Source of the DNA: Rhodamnia argentea
Lineage: Eukaryota; Streptophyta; Magnoliopsida; Myrtales; Myrtaceae
Direction of reading: 5' to 3'
Length of the DNA stretch: 64,000 nt
Assembly: GCF_020921035.1 (NCBI RefSeq)
Contig: NC_063160.1
Location: 22,417,595 to 22,481,594 of the forward strand
The notes beneath the pieces were generated by a model. The model saw only the letters and a program-made list of their open reading frames with translations. It ran no database searches and was not told the DNA's origin. A program made the translations under genes and the position numbers. This document shows positions 1 to 10,871 of this stretch, one piece after another (the first letter of the stretch is position 1; each line of letters begins with the position of its first letter).

Positions 1-515
1 TCTATGTTGAAGTGGATTACAAGTTCCAGTTGGAAATTCGAGGCAAATAAAACAGCTGCAGAAATGGTCAGTAGAATTTGTTTGTCACGCATATTAGATT
101 ACAATCTCTACTCCAAGCAATCTAGACCTCAATTATTTGAGGGACTGCCTAGTTAGCATTCCTCAACTACAAAGTTTTGGAGCCCTTTACCTATCGATCA
201 TTGATATGCAAGCAGCATAAAAATCTTCATATTCTGGAAATTTATGCCTTCAGATGTATGAAATTCCCATGGCAAGTGAACTTTGAATATATCATCAACT
301 GAGTATATACGTTCACAGATATACGTATAGATGAATCGCCCATATTTCTCCAGATTGGGATGCTTTGTTCAGATCGTCGTATGAGTCGTGACTCTGCCTG
401 TTCATGTTCTGTACTTTCTTGGAGGCTTTGATATTGAACTTATTCAATTGTTATTGCTTCCCTTTGCAGTTTGGCAGCTTAGTAAAATACTCTGATCAGG
501 TGTTTTGTGACTCAG
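1..515 (+). other. Intron of TANGO2-like copy A (5' part outside window)
   Basis: This stretch aligns by eye to the last part of the third intron of copy B (about 4299-4908). Both begin with a TGTTGAAGTGGATTACAAGTT-like block and share the region just before the acceptor. Copy A carries the block once, whereas copy B carries it twice. No coding exon was recognised here. Confidence 0.6.
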
Positions 516-1167
516 GCTGTTCTACTGAGGAGTAACTTCGAGAAGTTTTTGGAGAAATATGGCGCTGGTGAACTTCCAGCAGAAGATATGGCCGATAAAC
601 TGATGAGGGACACAACTAAGGCCGACAAAACAACGCCTCCTGGCGTTTATTCTGTAGAATTTGAGTATTTGCTCAGTTCAATTTTTGTTGAGGCAAACAC
701 TGAGCAGGTAAGATTTTAACAGAGTTTTTTCACAAAGTGGCATGCCAATATAAATGTTTTACGGACGAGCACATAGTAAGCGATATTCTTGTGTGAACTT
801 AATCCACATGGTGGATCGGAGTAGGTTGATTCTAGGCAATAGTTTCACACCAGGCGGAATGATTCCCTTGTGTTTGACAACTAATAGGAGATCATCATCA
901 TTCATGACACTTAACGAGAAACACATGATAGTGCTTTCCAGATGATAATTATCCTTGAATCTGGACGTTGAAAGGTCCATTGAATGACTTTTTTTTTTCC
1001 CTGACATTGTGCATTTCTTTCATGCTTAGGGATGTTATGGCACAAGAAGCATATCTGCTTTATCAGTGAAGACAAACGGGGAAGTTTCCTTTTACGAAAA
1101 ATACCTCAAGGAAAGTTGGAAGGAGCACAAAGTGAGTTACATTATGGAGCAGACTGGTACCAGCTGA
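516..1167 (+). CDS. TANGO2: TANGO2-like (NRDE family) protein, copy A, 3' part only
   Basis: Only the last two coding exons lie in the window: 516-707 and 1030-1167 (stop TGA). The first reads AVLLRSNFEKFLEKYG onward, 64 codons, in phase 0 with a GT donor. The second starts GCYGTRSISALS after a TTAG acceptor and ends MEQTGTS. Both match, exon for exon and at identical length for the first, the downstream copy at 2908-5358, which supplies the N-terminal NRDE motif that identifies the family. TANGO2 proteins are linked in animals to Golgi/ER organisation and lipid or haem handling; the plant role is poorly defined. The reading frame of both visible exons is open, so this may be the functional copy, but its 5' half lies outside the window and cannot be judged. 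Confidence 0.8.
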
Positions 1168-2907
1168 ATATTTCCTCCCTTCGCTTTGCTGTGTCTGCGA
1201 TTATCGTAAGTCATTTTCGTTTTCAATACTCATGATGAAGCCTGATAGAAAGAAGTTAGATTTCACAACAATGTACAACAAAATGTTATCCCCACAACTG
1301 GGCAATGCTGTTGTAGGCAACTCTAACGAATGAAATTGAAGTACAAGAAAAGACTGTGCTCGAGCTTTTCCATCTTTTTTATTTTTATTTTTTGGACGTC
1401 GAAGAGCTTTTCCATCTTGAAGAGCAGCAAAAGTGGTCTTGGATAGTGTCCAAGAATCAGTGTTATCGGCTCTGAACGTTGCGCACTCATTCCATATCAA
1501 AAACAGGATGAAAGTTCCTTCTGAGAATGTCATGGCAATGTCCATTCATAGTTATGAGATCTCTGCTGGTGTGGCTGGTGGCTTACGTTGTCGCAGGGAT
1601 ATTTTGTCTATGAACCTCCAGTCCAGAAACTATTGTAACATGATGTGCCGGATGAAATCAATGATAAAAACCTTTTCTTGTGGGGCCTCATGGGGGATGT
1701 GTTTCTGAATTCAGAGCTTGCCTATGTCACTGAACGGTTGAGGTCTCTGTGGATCGTGTCAAGATGGAGGAAGTCACAGGTATTAGGTCACTAGTGATCC
1801 GACAATCTCAGTCCAGGATCTTTCACATTCGTTTCCCAGCTGGGACGATACAAGAAGCTCGGAATGATAACGGGCTGAACCGATCGAGGGCCCGACCTGC
1901 GTCAATTAGCACACTGAGGTTTGCTAGATTGGAAAAGCAAGTCAAAAACAGTGGTCAGTTTTCAATTTCAAGCCGAACAGAGGATGCTACAACTTCATGT
2001 TGATTAGAATAAGGTGGTTTGCTAGATCACCAAGCACACGTGCTATTTATTCAATCAAAGATTCTCTACTCGCATGGTCGCTCTGTTTGTCATTTACCTG
2101 AGAGGGCAGTTGGCCCGGCAGCTCATCTAATTTTTGACCATTTTGTGTTCGTTGAATAAGAGAGTTTCGCTTTCGCATCCTTCTCTACATGGGGCTGGCC
2201 TTTTGGCCTGGCCAAAGCCAGGGTTCGGTAGGCCCTTTGCTTTGACTGAGATTTTCTTGTTGTCCCATTTCTCTGACTCAAGAAGGATGCCATGCTGTCT
2301 TGTTCACTTCAAATATTAGAAGAAGGGTCAGATTCCAATGACGGTTTAGAGCTGAGACTGTCGTGAACTCATTACCCCATTTGCGTATAACAACAATAGA
2401 TGGGATTGTCATGCAATTCAGCAAAACTTCTGGTACGAGGTACATTGTCCATGCCTGCGAAATAGTTAGCAATAGACCCTCGAGCGAGAGCATTGACACG
2501 ATGACAAGGGCAAGATTATAAGCACTCGAGCGAGAGCGTTGACTCGATGTCGAAGGCACGCATTATAAGCAGGGTAGGTTTTGCGAGTCAATCCTCGTGC
2601 GAGAATAGGTTTTTTTTTTTTTTTTGTGATCAACACTCTGCATTTATGACTTGCACTATATCCGAGAGAAGGAGGAGAAATGGTTCTGAAAATCGTGATT
2701 AGATGGAGGGAATGAAACGGAGAGAATCAGATCACAAGGGAGTGGTCTCATCAGTTTTGTATACATTTTAAATCCCAACGTATTGCTATAAAGATAACGA
2801 GATTCGGAGGTACTTGCATTTTAATCTAGGCGGGTGAGCGGGCCAACCAAGTTGATGGAGTTCAACTTTGCGACTTCTTGACGCTTGGAAGAGAGACGTC
2901 AAAGACC
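1168..2907. other. Spacer between tandem TANGO2-like copies
   Basis: This spacer holds the 3' flank of copy A and the 5' flank of copy B. Segments around 1600-1720 and 1916-2008 recur downstream of copy B near 6300-6420 and 6534-6660, so the flank was duplicated along with the gene. A 46-bp imperfect direct repeat lies at 2479-2570. No convincing gene was seen; the short open frames lack recognisable similarity. Confidence 0.55.
2479..2570. repeat. 46-bp imperfect tandem direct repeat
   Basis: Two adjacent units start with CTCGAGCGAGAGC at 2479 and 2525 and both end with ATTATAAGC. They lie about 340-430 bp upstream of the start codon of TANGO2-like copy B. No matching doubled block was noticed near copy A, but its 5' side is outside the window. 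Confidence 0.65.
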
Positions 2908-5358
2908 ATGTGCATCGCCGTGTTCCTCTGGCGAGCTCACCCCCTCTACCCATTCTTCCTTCTGCACAACCGAGACGAATTCCACAGTCGGTAAGTCTTA
3001 ATATCAGTCGAGAGTCATTTCTCATTCTGGGTTCGGTAGAATTTCGCAAACCACGAAGAAAGTTCGTATCTTTTGTTTTCTTGAAAGACCGACGGAACCG
3101 GTGGCATGGTGGGACAATGGCGAAATCCTCGGAGGTAGAGATGGTCTGGCCGGTGGGACGTGGTTGGCTTGTTGGAGGGACGGCAAGATCGCGTTCGTCA
3201 CCAACGTCAGAGAAGTCGGCAACGTCCCCAAGCCCAAGAGCAGAGGAGACTTGCCAGTTCGTTTCTTGGAGGTGAGGGGTTTCTACTCACTTTGCCTCTT
3301 TTTGTTTCATTTCGGGATGGGTCGACGTGAAAATCGGAACTTGTGCAGTGAATCGGTACGAGAGTTGCGAGAACTCAGCTGATTCTACTAGGTTTGGTGC
3401 TCCTGTTGTGATGGGATCGATCATCGGTGCCCTTCGTGATGCTCCTAATTGCATGGTCGGGAGGTATGAGACTTGGCATCTTCAGTCCATGAACTAGTCC
3501 AGAGTGGTGACTTAAATTGAATAGGCCTCATTCCAATTTACTAATTCTGATTTGATACGGCTTGCGAGTATTTACGTTAGGAAGAGCATGCAAAAAATTT
3601 TATGTCGAGAAGAGATTCTGGTTTGTATTGGGACCAATTTGCAGTCGTTGGTATGGATGTAGGTTGCGGAATGCAGATGGTGGGGGAAGGTGTGTTTTTC
3701 TATGATCAAACGATGTACTTCTGTTCTTGATTGTTCTTCCTTCGGTCAGTTGTTTACAGAGTAATTACATCTCAGTAAATTCTGGATAGGAAGCGATGAT
3801 CGAACTATGTTTATGCTTACTTCTACCTTGAAGTTGAGCCTGTCTTGTGGTTGACTCGGCATTATCCATTTGATATGTGATTATGTGATCTTTGTAAGAG
3901 GTGGTATCTAGTTTTTTTGTGTCGTTGCTTTTGAATTGCAGAGTTTCCATCAGATCAAATGTTATGTTGGATGATTCTTCAGTGTGATATCACTCCACCC
4001 ATTCTTGTCACAATCCTGTTTTCGCCTTACCATTTTCAGAGCAAGAAGAATCCCACTGAGTTCGCAGAAGAGGTTGTGATGGAGGCACATCGATATAACG
4101 GATTTAACCTGATACTAGTGGATCTATCTTCCAAATCCATGATCTATGTGACCAATAGAGCAAAAGATGACGAGGCTCGTCTTAGAGGTTCCTCCCGGGA
4201 TCCATGTGCTATCAACTGCAAGTCTAGACACATCTTGGCCTAAGGTAAGAAAACATGTTGCTCTGGTTGGTTTTGCATTTTCCTTGGTTTGTGTTTTACA
4301 TGTTGAAGTGGATTACAAGTTCAAGTTGGAAAGTCGAAGCAGTTAAAACTGTTGCAAAAATAGCCAGTTGAATCAATTTGTCAAACCTGTTAGATTACGA
4401 TCTCCACCGTGAGCATTCTAGATTTGATTGGTTGAGGGACTATCGAATGGCATGTTGAAGTGGATTACAAGTTCAAGTTGGAAAGTCGAAGCAGTTAAAA
4501 CCGTTACAAAAATGGCCAGGTGAATCAATTTGTCAAACCTGTTAGATTACGATCTCTACCATGAGCATTCTAGATTTGATTGGTTGAGGGACTATCGAAT
4601 AGCATTCTTCATACTCAGGAAATGCATGCCTTCGGATCCATGACAGCCCATGGCAAATGAACTTTAAATATGTCATCAACTGTGTATATCCATTATCCAT
4701 TCACTGATGTATGAAAAGATGAATCACCCATACATATTTCTCCAGATTGGGATGTGCCTTATTTGGATCCTCATAAGATTGTGACTCCGCGGGTTTGTGT
4801 TCTGTACTTTTTTGGAGGCTTTGATACTGAATATTATTCAATTGCATTGCTTCTCGTTGCAGTTTAGCAACCTGGTAATATATTCTGATCAGGTCTTTTG
4901 TTACTCAGGCTTTTCGGTTGAGGAGTAATTTGGAAAAGTTTTTGGAGAAATATGGCGGTGGTGAACTTCCAGCGGAAGAAATGGCCGACAAACTGATGAC
5001 GGACACGACTAAGGCCGATAAAACAACACTTCCCGGTATTTTTTCTGTAGAATTCGAGTATTCGCTCAGTTCAATCTTTGTTGAGGCAAACACCAAGCAG
5101 GTAAAGATCGTACTTCCCTCGCAAAGAGACTTTTTTTTCGTGGTATGCAAGCACATTGCGCCACATTTTAGCAGAGCAGATTTACAGAACGACCTCTCTT
5201 TTTCTTTACATGCTTAGGGATGTTATGGCACGAGAAGCATATCTGCAGTATCGGCGAAGACAAGCGGGGAAGTCGCCTTTTACGAGAAGTACCTCGAGGA
5301 GGAAAGTTGGAAAGAGCACACGTCGAGTTACATGGTGGAGCAGACAGGTACCGGCTGA
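2908..5358 (+). pseudogene. TANGO2: TANGO2-like (NRDE family) protein, copy B, with exon 3 frameshift
   Basis: Five exons join in phase: 2908-2990, 3088-3271, 4040-4244, 4909-5100 and 5218-5358. The protein begins MCIAVFLWRAHPLYPFF and carries the family's N-R-D-E motif at residues 21-24. Exon 2 gives VAWWDNGEILGGRDG and exon 3 SKKNPTEFAEEV. The full layout would be about 268 aa, the usual size of plant TANGO2 homologues. Exon 3 is 205 nt, not a multiple of three. It reads the expected frame to about NRAKDDEA, then only the +1 frame gives the conserved VPPGIHVLSTASLD. Unshifted translation stops at TAA 4241-4243 after about 156 aa. This fits a 2-nt deletion or 1-nt insertion near 4176-4192, or an assembly error. 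The premature stop precedes two further introns, so the transcript could be subject to nonsense-mediated decay. The call depends on that frameshift being real. Confidence 0.75.
4299..4602. repeat. 152-bp tandem duplication inside intron of TANGO2-like copy B
   Basis: Two units, 4299-4450 and 4451-4602, are nearly identical. Each starts CATGTTGAAGTGGATTACAA and ends with GAGGGACTATCGAAT. The equivalent intron of copy A has a single unit at about 4-160, so the duplication is specific to copy B and arose after the gene duplication or was lost from A. Confidence 0.85.
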
Positions 5359-5917
5359 GCGATTTCTTCCCTTGGCTTTGCTCGTGCGCGATGAAGCCGA
5401 TTACAAAAGGAGTTGGATTTCACAACAATGTACAACAAGAAGGGCAATGTTTGTTCTGGACGACTCAAGAGGGGACGAAACTGAAAGGAGAAGAAAATAC
5501 TCTTGTGCTCGAGCTTTTCCATCCTGAACAGCAGCAGCAGCAGCAAACAGTGATCTATCTTTGCTGTGGCTTTCTAAGAAGTGAAGAATGGCGGTCTTCG
5601 TTCCCGAGTTAGCAACGATTTGCGTAACATAGAAATCAATCTCTTTCAGCAAAAGATTAAAGCTTATTTGAACGTGGAGTGGAGTTTCCTACAGCCTGAT
5701 AGAACCATCAAGTTTAGCTTCGCTTCACTCCCTTTCGACTTTGAAGCCCGGCTCTTGTTGCTCTCTTGGTTGATGAAAGATCCATTTTTTGTGGCCATTG
5801 TTCTCGAAGCTGGAAAGAGGGCTTCCGGTAACCTCTCCTTTTTTTTTCTTTTTCTTTTTTTGGGGTCGAGAGTGAACTCTTCTGACTACGAGATAATTTG
5901 CCTAAAAGAATTTTAAA

Positions 5918-6150
5918 TTTAGTGTACGATACCCAAATCGATCAGTACACCTTTCAATTGTATCAATTTAATCCTAAATCTTTTAATAATTTATCAATGT
6001 AATTATTTCGCCAATTATTTAAATAATAAGATATCATTACATTTCAAAAGATTTAGAACTAAATTGATAAATCAAGTTAAATATTATTAAAAGATTTAGA
6101 ATTAAATTGACAAATCATAAAAAAAAATTTAAAACTAAATTGATCGGAGA
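5918..6150. mobile_element. AT-rich palindromic MITE-like element
   Basis: The left part holds TCAATTTAATCCTAAATC followed by TTTTAATAAT. The right part holds its near reverse complement twice (GATTTAGAATTAAATTGA and GATTTAGAACTAAATTGA). The whole segment can fold back on itself and has no coding capacity. Ends and target-site duplication could not be fixed by eye. Confidence 0.5.
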
Positions 6151-6533
6151 CCGCGACCAAGTTATTGGACGTGACCTCGAGACTTCTATAGGTGATCTCG
6201 CATCAGAAGGCTGAGCAATAATCCCACATCAGAAGCATGACGAGAAAGTAACTTCTAACAATGTGTCGTGCGGCAATGTCCGAGGATTTTTTTGCGCATA
6301 AACCTCCTTTCCTAGAACTATGGTAACACGACGTGCCGGGAATAATCAATGATGAGAAGAGAGAGAGCCATTTCTTGTGAGGGCTCCTGAGTGAGATCAT
6401 GTTTCAGAATTTCAGAGCTTGCCTATGCCAGAGTAAGATCGATCTATCTGTGGGACAGGCATTGGGAGGCCGAGGAAAAGCTCAAAAGAAGGCCCAGCCC
6501 GACCCGGCCCGACCCGTGTCGACCAGCTCACCA

Positions 6534-7161
6534 AAGGTTTGCTAGATCGGCAAAGCAAAGTCGAAAAAGACGGTTGGTCTGTTTTCAATTTCAAGCCGAA
6601 ACAGAGGATGGTACTTTGACCAAAAAAAAACAGAGGATGGTACAACTTCATATTGATTAAGCTTAAGATAGTTGCTAATTATAACTTCGGCTGTTAATGG
6701 GATAGCCTAGCTACATAGCTTGCAGCAATTTTGGTCATGGACCGTCCTTTAGTCATTATTAGGAAGGAAAGCTTCCTACCCCGCCTAACATTCTCGGCGC
6801 TGCTTTATCAACGTGGTCCCAGAGATTTACCTTCTATCGACAGTGAAGTTTCCATAGACGGCAACCTTTCGATTCCTGTTGAAGTTTCCATTGCTTTATC
6901 AACCCTTACCCCGAGTCGATTAGCACCCCGAAGGTTCTGCTACATTGGCAAAGCAAAGTCGAAAAAGACGGTTCGTCTGTTTTCAATTTCAAGCCGAACA
7001 GAGGAGGGTACAACTACGTATTGATTAAGCTTCAAGACAGTTGCTAATTATAACCTCGGTTGTTAATGGGATAGCCTAGCTATAGCTTACAGCAATTTTG
7101 ATCATGGACCGTCCTTTAGTCATCATTAGGAAGGAAAGCTTCCTACCCCGCCTAACATTCT
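6534..7161. repeat. Two-unit dispersed direct repeat downstream of TANGO2-like copy B
   Basis: Units of about 230-265 bp at 6534-6795 and 6931-7161 share long near-identical runs, such as GCAAAGCAAAGTCGAAAAAG, a TTTTCAATTTCAAGCCGAA run, and the block from GTTAATGGGATAGCCTAGCT to CCCCGCCTAACATTCT. A third, shorter and more diverged copy lies at 1916-2008 after copy A. It is therefore part of the segmental duplication, with one extra copy here. Confidence 0.75.
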
Positions 7162-7370
7162 TGTTGAGGCTGGCTGCAGATAAAGCTAAGTTCGCCCGCA
7201 AACAGACGCATTCATCATCGTCTTTATCAAGGAGACGTAGCACCAACTACTGCTTTCATTCCTATGTTACAGTACATGGGGAAACCCGAGAAAAAAGAAA
7301 AAGGGAAGAGGAGACGACGTAGAGAGACTCCCACTACTGCATCACTGTTCATTGCATCGCTTTCTGCTGT

Positions 7371-7881
7371 TCAAGTGGCACAAGTGATGCACGTGCAACC
7401 CGGTCCGCACCGGCAGTTGGCCCGCCCCGTCCCGACGGCCACCACCAACCCGCAGCTGCAAGGGTTGCAGCCGCAGTGGTCCCCGCACGGGCACTTCTTG
7501 TGGTCCATTCTTCCTTCAGCTTCCCCGCCCGAGGTGGCGCACCTGCGCCATTCATCCACCAATTAGCACGGACTGCGAATAGCAGATGAAGCATGTCCGC
7601 ATATTCCTTTTCAAGGGTCTCAGCTCACGTGTTATGCACGTGATCTTAACCAGCGAAAAAAACCTCTGGTACTCTCGACCTCACAAGGCTTGGTGGATGG
7701 ACGGACCTCGTGAAAGATCCATTCGACACAACATGACGATGCGGCAAACCGGGGTCAGAGTATTATAACCCGAAAGGTTAACAAGTCACCTGCAAGACGC
7801 GCCACCGGAGCAAGGGTAAGGGCAGCCGCACCTCTCATCGCAGGCGGCATCGCCAGCACGAGCTCCAGTCACGTCGGACAT
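7371..7881 (-). CDS. MT4: Type 4 (seed/Ec-type) metallothionein
   Basis: Two exons on the - strand, 7881-7790 and 7542-7371, join in phase (CAG|GTGACT donor, GCGCAG acceptor) to give 87 aa. The cysteines fall in three clusters of six, six and five: C14-C32, C48-C61 (KKCPCGDHCGCNPCSC) and C74-C85 (CRCGPGCTCITCAT). Two histidines (45 and 53) sit in or next to the middle cluster. This 17-Cys layout with the CxCGxHCGCxPCxC block is the hallmark of plant type 4 (Ec) metallothioneins, cytosolic zinc-binding proteins of developing seeds. The spacer between clusters two and three (GLVVAVGTGRAN) is the most variable part. ATG 7881-7879 is chosen because it gives the standard short N-terminus before the first cluster. 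The gene lies in opposite orientation to its TANGO2-like and PHT4 neighbours. Confidence 0.92.
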
Positions 7882-7990
7882 GGCGGATTTTCTTCTTACG
7901 GCTGCAGAACTACTTCGTTTTCCCGAGCGTAGGATATACCGAGAGCTCTGTGGAAGGCGGCGGGGTACGAGGAAGGAAGATTCGAGGTCC

Positions 7991-8010
7991 CTTTATAAGT
8001 ATATAAGAGA
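7991..8010 (-). promoter_or_regulatory. TATA box of MT4
   Basis: The - strand reads TCTTATATACTTATAAAG here, two overlapping TATA-like motifs about 110-130 bp upstream of the MT4 start codon. That spacing leaves room for a leader of roughly 80-100 nt. Confidence 0.6.
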
Positions 8011-8027
8011 GAGTTAAAGGACGGTGT

Positions 8028-8135
8028 TGCATGCATGGCGGTTGGCGGATGACAAATGGAGTCAACCCGCATCGCCCACGGCATGGGTACGTGTTGGACT
8101 CGCCAAGGGCACGTGGCACGTCCCTTCCATGCAGC
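8028..8135 (-). promoter_or_regulatory. RY and G-box/ABRE cluster upstream of MT4
   Basis: A palindromic CATGCATG at 8030-8037 contains the RY core CATGCA on both strands and lies about 20 bp beyond the TATA box. A further CATGCA is at 8128-8133, and a CACGTGGC G-box/ABRE core is at 8110-8117. RY sites bind B3 factors of the ABI3/FUS3/LEC2 type, and ABREs bind abscisic-acid-related bZIPs. The combination is typical of seed-maturation promoters and fits the seed expression known for type 4 metallothioneins. Function is inferred from motif and family only. Confidence 0.6.
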
Positions 8136-8139
8136 CTCT

Positions 8140-10871
8140 GCGACCGGGACAGCCCAGAGTTTCGGAGAAATCCGAGGAAGTCGAGGATCCACGATCCGAC
8201 CACCTCTCTGGTTCGGGAATGTTTTTTACTCCGCGATTGGACTTGGCTGGTCTCGGGTTGATCTTGTCTTCGGTAGGTCAGACATGCAAAGCCATGGTGT
8301 GAGGGCTATTGGTTCTTGCAGGGAGGATTATATGGACCAACATATGGTTAATGAAGCTAATCTAGCGGCTTTTGTGCGGCAGATTAGCTCCTCGCGGAAC
8401 ATTAGATGCTCTTCGTGTAGAGTTCGCATTATGCCATTGACCCAATACAAGGTTTCATGAAAATTCACCGGATTAAGTCGTTAGACGGTGATGCGAATTT
8501 AATACTAACGGTAAAGTCGGAAGGGCAGCTGAAAGCGATCGAAAGCAAATAGTTGAAAGAGAGATGGATGGTAAGGAGATTTAGGTGCCTTTGGTACTTA
8601 GTGGATTCAGATTTGATTCGTGGTTGCAATTTTTTTTTTTCCTAAATTGAGATTCAAGAGTAACCCTATTTCATTATCCAAGAACATGAAAATTTGTTTA
8701 ATAGTGTGTTTAGGTTGTGAAGATGATGAGATCCATTGTGAAGTCAACGGATGCCAGAGGCTGGCAGTTTTTTTTTTTTTTTTTCCTTTTAATTTTCAAT
8801 CTATTATAGGAATCCTCATAATTTAAGATGGACCCTTGAGTGAAGATGGTCCATCTTGCGGATGAAAAATTTCACAAAACCAATTTTCTTTCTTGCTTTT
8901 GGTTGACTTTTACAAAAGTGAAAATTAGTGTTTCCTATTTTTTCTTTAATTTATGACCAAATTCATCTTCAATGTTGAACCTACTCGTTCAAGTTCTAAT
9001 TGAATTATTTTGACTGAGCAATTCATTTTCTTTGTCTAAGTTGTTTCCATGAAGGAGCGAAGCAAGTAACTTGATATGCGATGGCAATTTGTACTCGTAG
9101 CCCCAAATTGTGAATTGAGATGTCTATGTGTTCGTGAGTTTCTTTTTCTTTACAAAATTTGAAAATTGAAAAAATTAAAATGTTTATTGACCTCGATATA
9201 TCTATGTATTACATAATTAAAAATTTTTAGATGGCCAACATTGAATAAAAATAAAAGATCAAACTCTACAAGGAAAAATAAGAGGTAAAAGAAGCCAAAC
9301 GGTTCTTCTAAACGCTATTTACCTTCGCATCTCCCATTGAGCAAATTAGATTTGATAGGAGCTATCAAAACCTATCATTTTCCCCATTTCAAATGTCAGT
9401 TGTTACGCATTTGCAATTAAACCTCCCATTCTCTCTCTCTCTCTCTCTGCTCTCTCTCTCTCTGCAGAAAGTCAAATCTAGGGTAGATAGCAGCGACCCA
9501 GCTCCAAATCCCATTTGTTTAATACATCAAACTTGAGAAAGAACAGCAAGATCGCATCTTTTTCCCGGTTCTCTTGCGCAGTGCCAGTGCTAGACGGCAA
9601 CGTGATGAACTCCGATTATTAAAACCCCGAGTCTTTCCTCTGTCTCAAGCTCCACACGGGAAGCTTCAGCCGAGTCGTTAACCGGAGCAACGCCCCTTTG
9701 TTTCGGTTGACTTCTGGGTGCGTTCTTGATGCTCTCGTTTAGCGTTTCGGCGATGCGATTTGGGAATGGCGGCCCAATTTCTCATCTGGGTCGCGCATTG
9801 ATCGGCCGATGACTTCTCAAAGTGATGAACTTAGTCGCCGGTTCGGGGATTTATGGCCATTTAGGTACTTCTGATTTTGCCTTTGACGTATCACTCATTC
9901 TTGTTACTGTGTTTGGTCTTATGGGTCTGGGTATTCCCTAGGGTAATGCCGTGGAGATTGGATTTGTTTGGTTTTGTTATTCTTGGAAAATTAACTTGCT
10001 TAATAGGATTCCTTCTAATTTAGCTTTCTGCAAGCTTAAGCTTTTAAATGAAAATCTCTCTTCCACCTCACTTTGTTCTGATCTGTTGCGTTAGATACTT
10101 AGTAATCAGCTTAGGATTTTGGTGCATTTACTTCGAAAAAAAGCTGCAGTTTGGCTGTGCTTTTGATTTTCTGCTATTTGCGAGTTCTCAATTTGGCTTA
10201 AATGATCTTCGTTAGGACAATGTGGCCCTTATTGGACTGCATTTGGGATGGAAAACCCAGTAGATAAGTTGGACGAGATTATATCTGCTTCCGATGGCGC
10301 GCCTGTATCGACTGCACTTGTCAAGTGTTTATCTCACGACTGCACTGTCGCTTTCAACTGCCTTGCTGCTGTCATTTGCATTTTCCGATGAATAAATTTG
10401 TACATCAATTTTCTTTCTAGCAATTATTGCCTATCAAAGAATAAATAATTGAGAATGTTTGTCGAGAATTGGATTTTCTGTTTGAAGAATATAATTGCAG
10501 CTGTTAAAGTGGTGGTTTTCCCAGGCCATCCTACTCAGTATGTATATCTACCCTGCTGAGATGTAGATGGCAGTCAGGCTATTAGTTTGGAAAGTCTGTT
10601 CAAGCAAGTTTTTAGTGTTTGAACAATAATTTTAATGCATTATCTTGTTACGTTTGTTTTCATCCGTGACTGACGTGACGTATTCGTTCGTTGTTGTGCC
10701 CGTGATATGCACTCACAGCAAAATCTTGTAGAAAGACATCGCTGCCGCTGTTATTTTTTAAGCCCCCAGACGGCAGGAAAGGAACCAATCAGAAGCTAGC
10801 TGGCAGGCAGGACTCAGGTCAATCAGGGACATGAGTGGGTGATAATGCAACTCGCAATTCTTTAAGAAAGT
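8140..10871. other. Spacer and probable 5' leader region of the PHT4;6-like gene
   Basis: This is AT-rich sequence with T-runs and a CT microsatellite at 9430-9463. From about 9480 the sequence becomes leader-like and ends at a possible donor (TTAG|GTACTT near 9864). Possible acceptors occur before the ATG at 10872 (for example CTCAG near 10818), so a 5'-UTR intron is plausible but not provable here. No separate gene was recognised. Confidence 0.4.
9430..9463. repeat. CT microsatellite
   Basis: Two (CT)n runs interrupted by a single GC lie upstream of the PHT4;6-like gene, in a position typical of plant core promoters or leaders. Confidence 0.9.

Larger units (their letters stand above)
5359..7370. 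other. 3' flank of TANGO2-like copy B, with repeats
   Basis: This interval contains a short AT-rich palindromic element (about 5918-6150), a block homologous to the 3' flank of copy A (about 6290-6420), and a two-unit direct repeat (6534-6795 and 6931-7161). The open frames here show no recognisable protein family. Confidence 0.5.

Noticed and set aside
4299-4602. 152-bp head-to-tail repeat considered as a CRISPR-like or satellite array
   Set aside because: There are only two near-identical units with no spacers, inside a plant intron; it is a simple tandem duplication.
6391-6660. 89-codon frame downstream of TANGO2-like copy B
   Set aside because: It overlaps duplicated 3'-flank sequence and has no family features.
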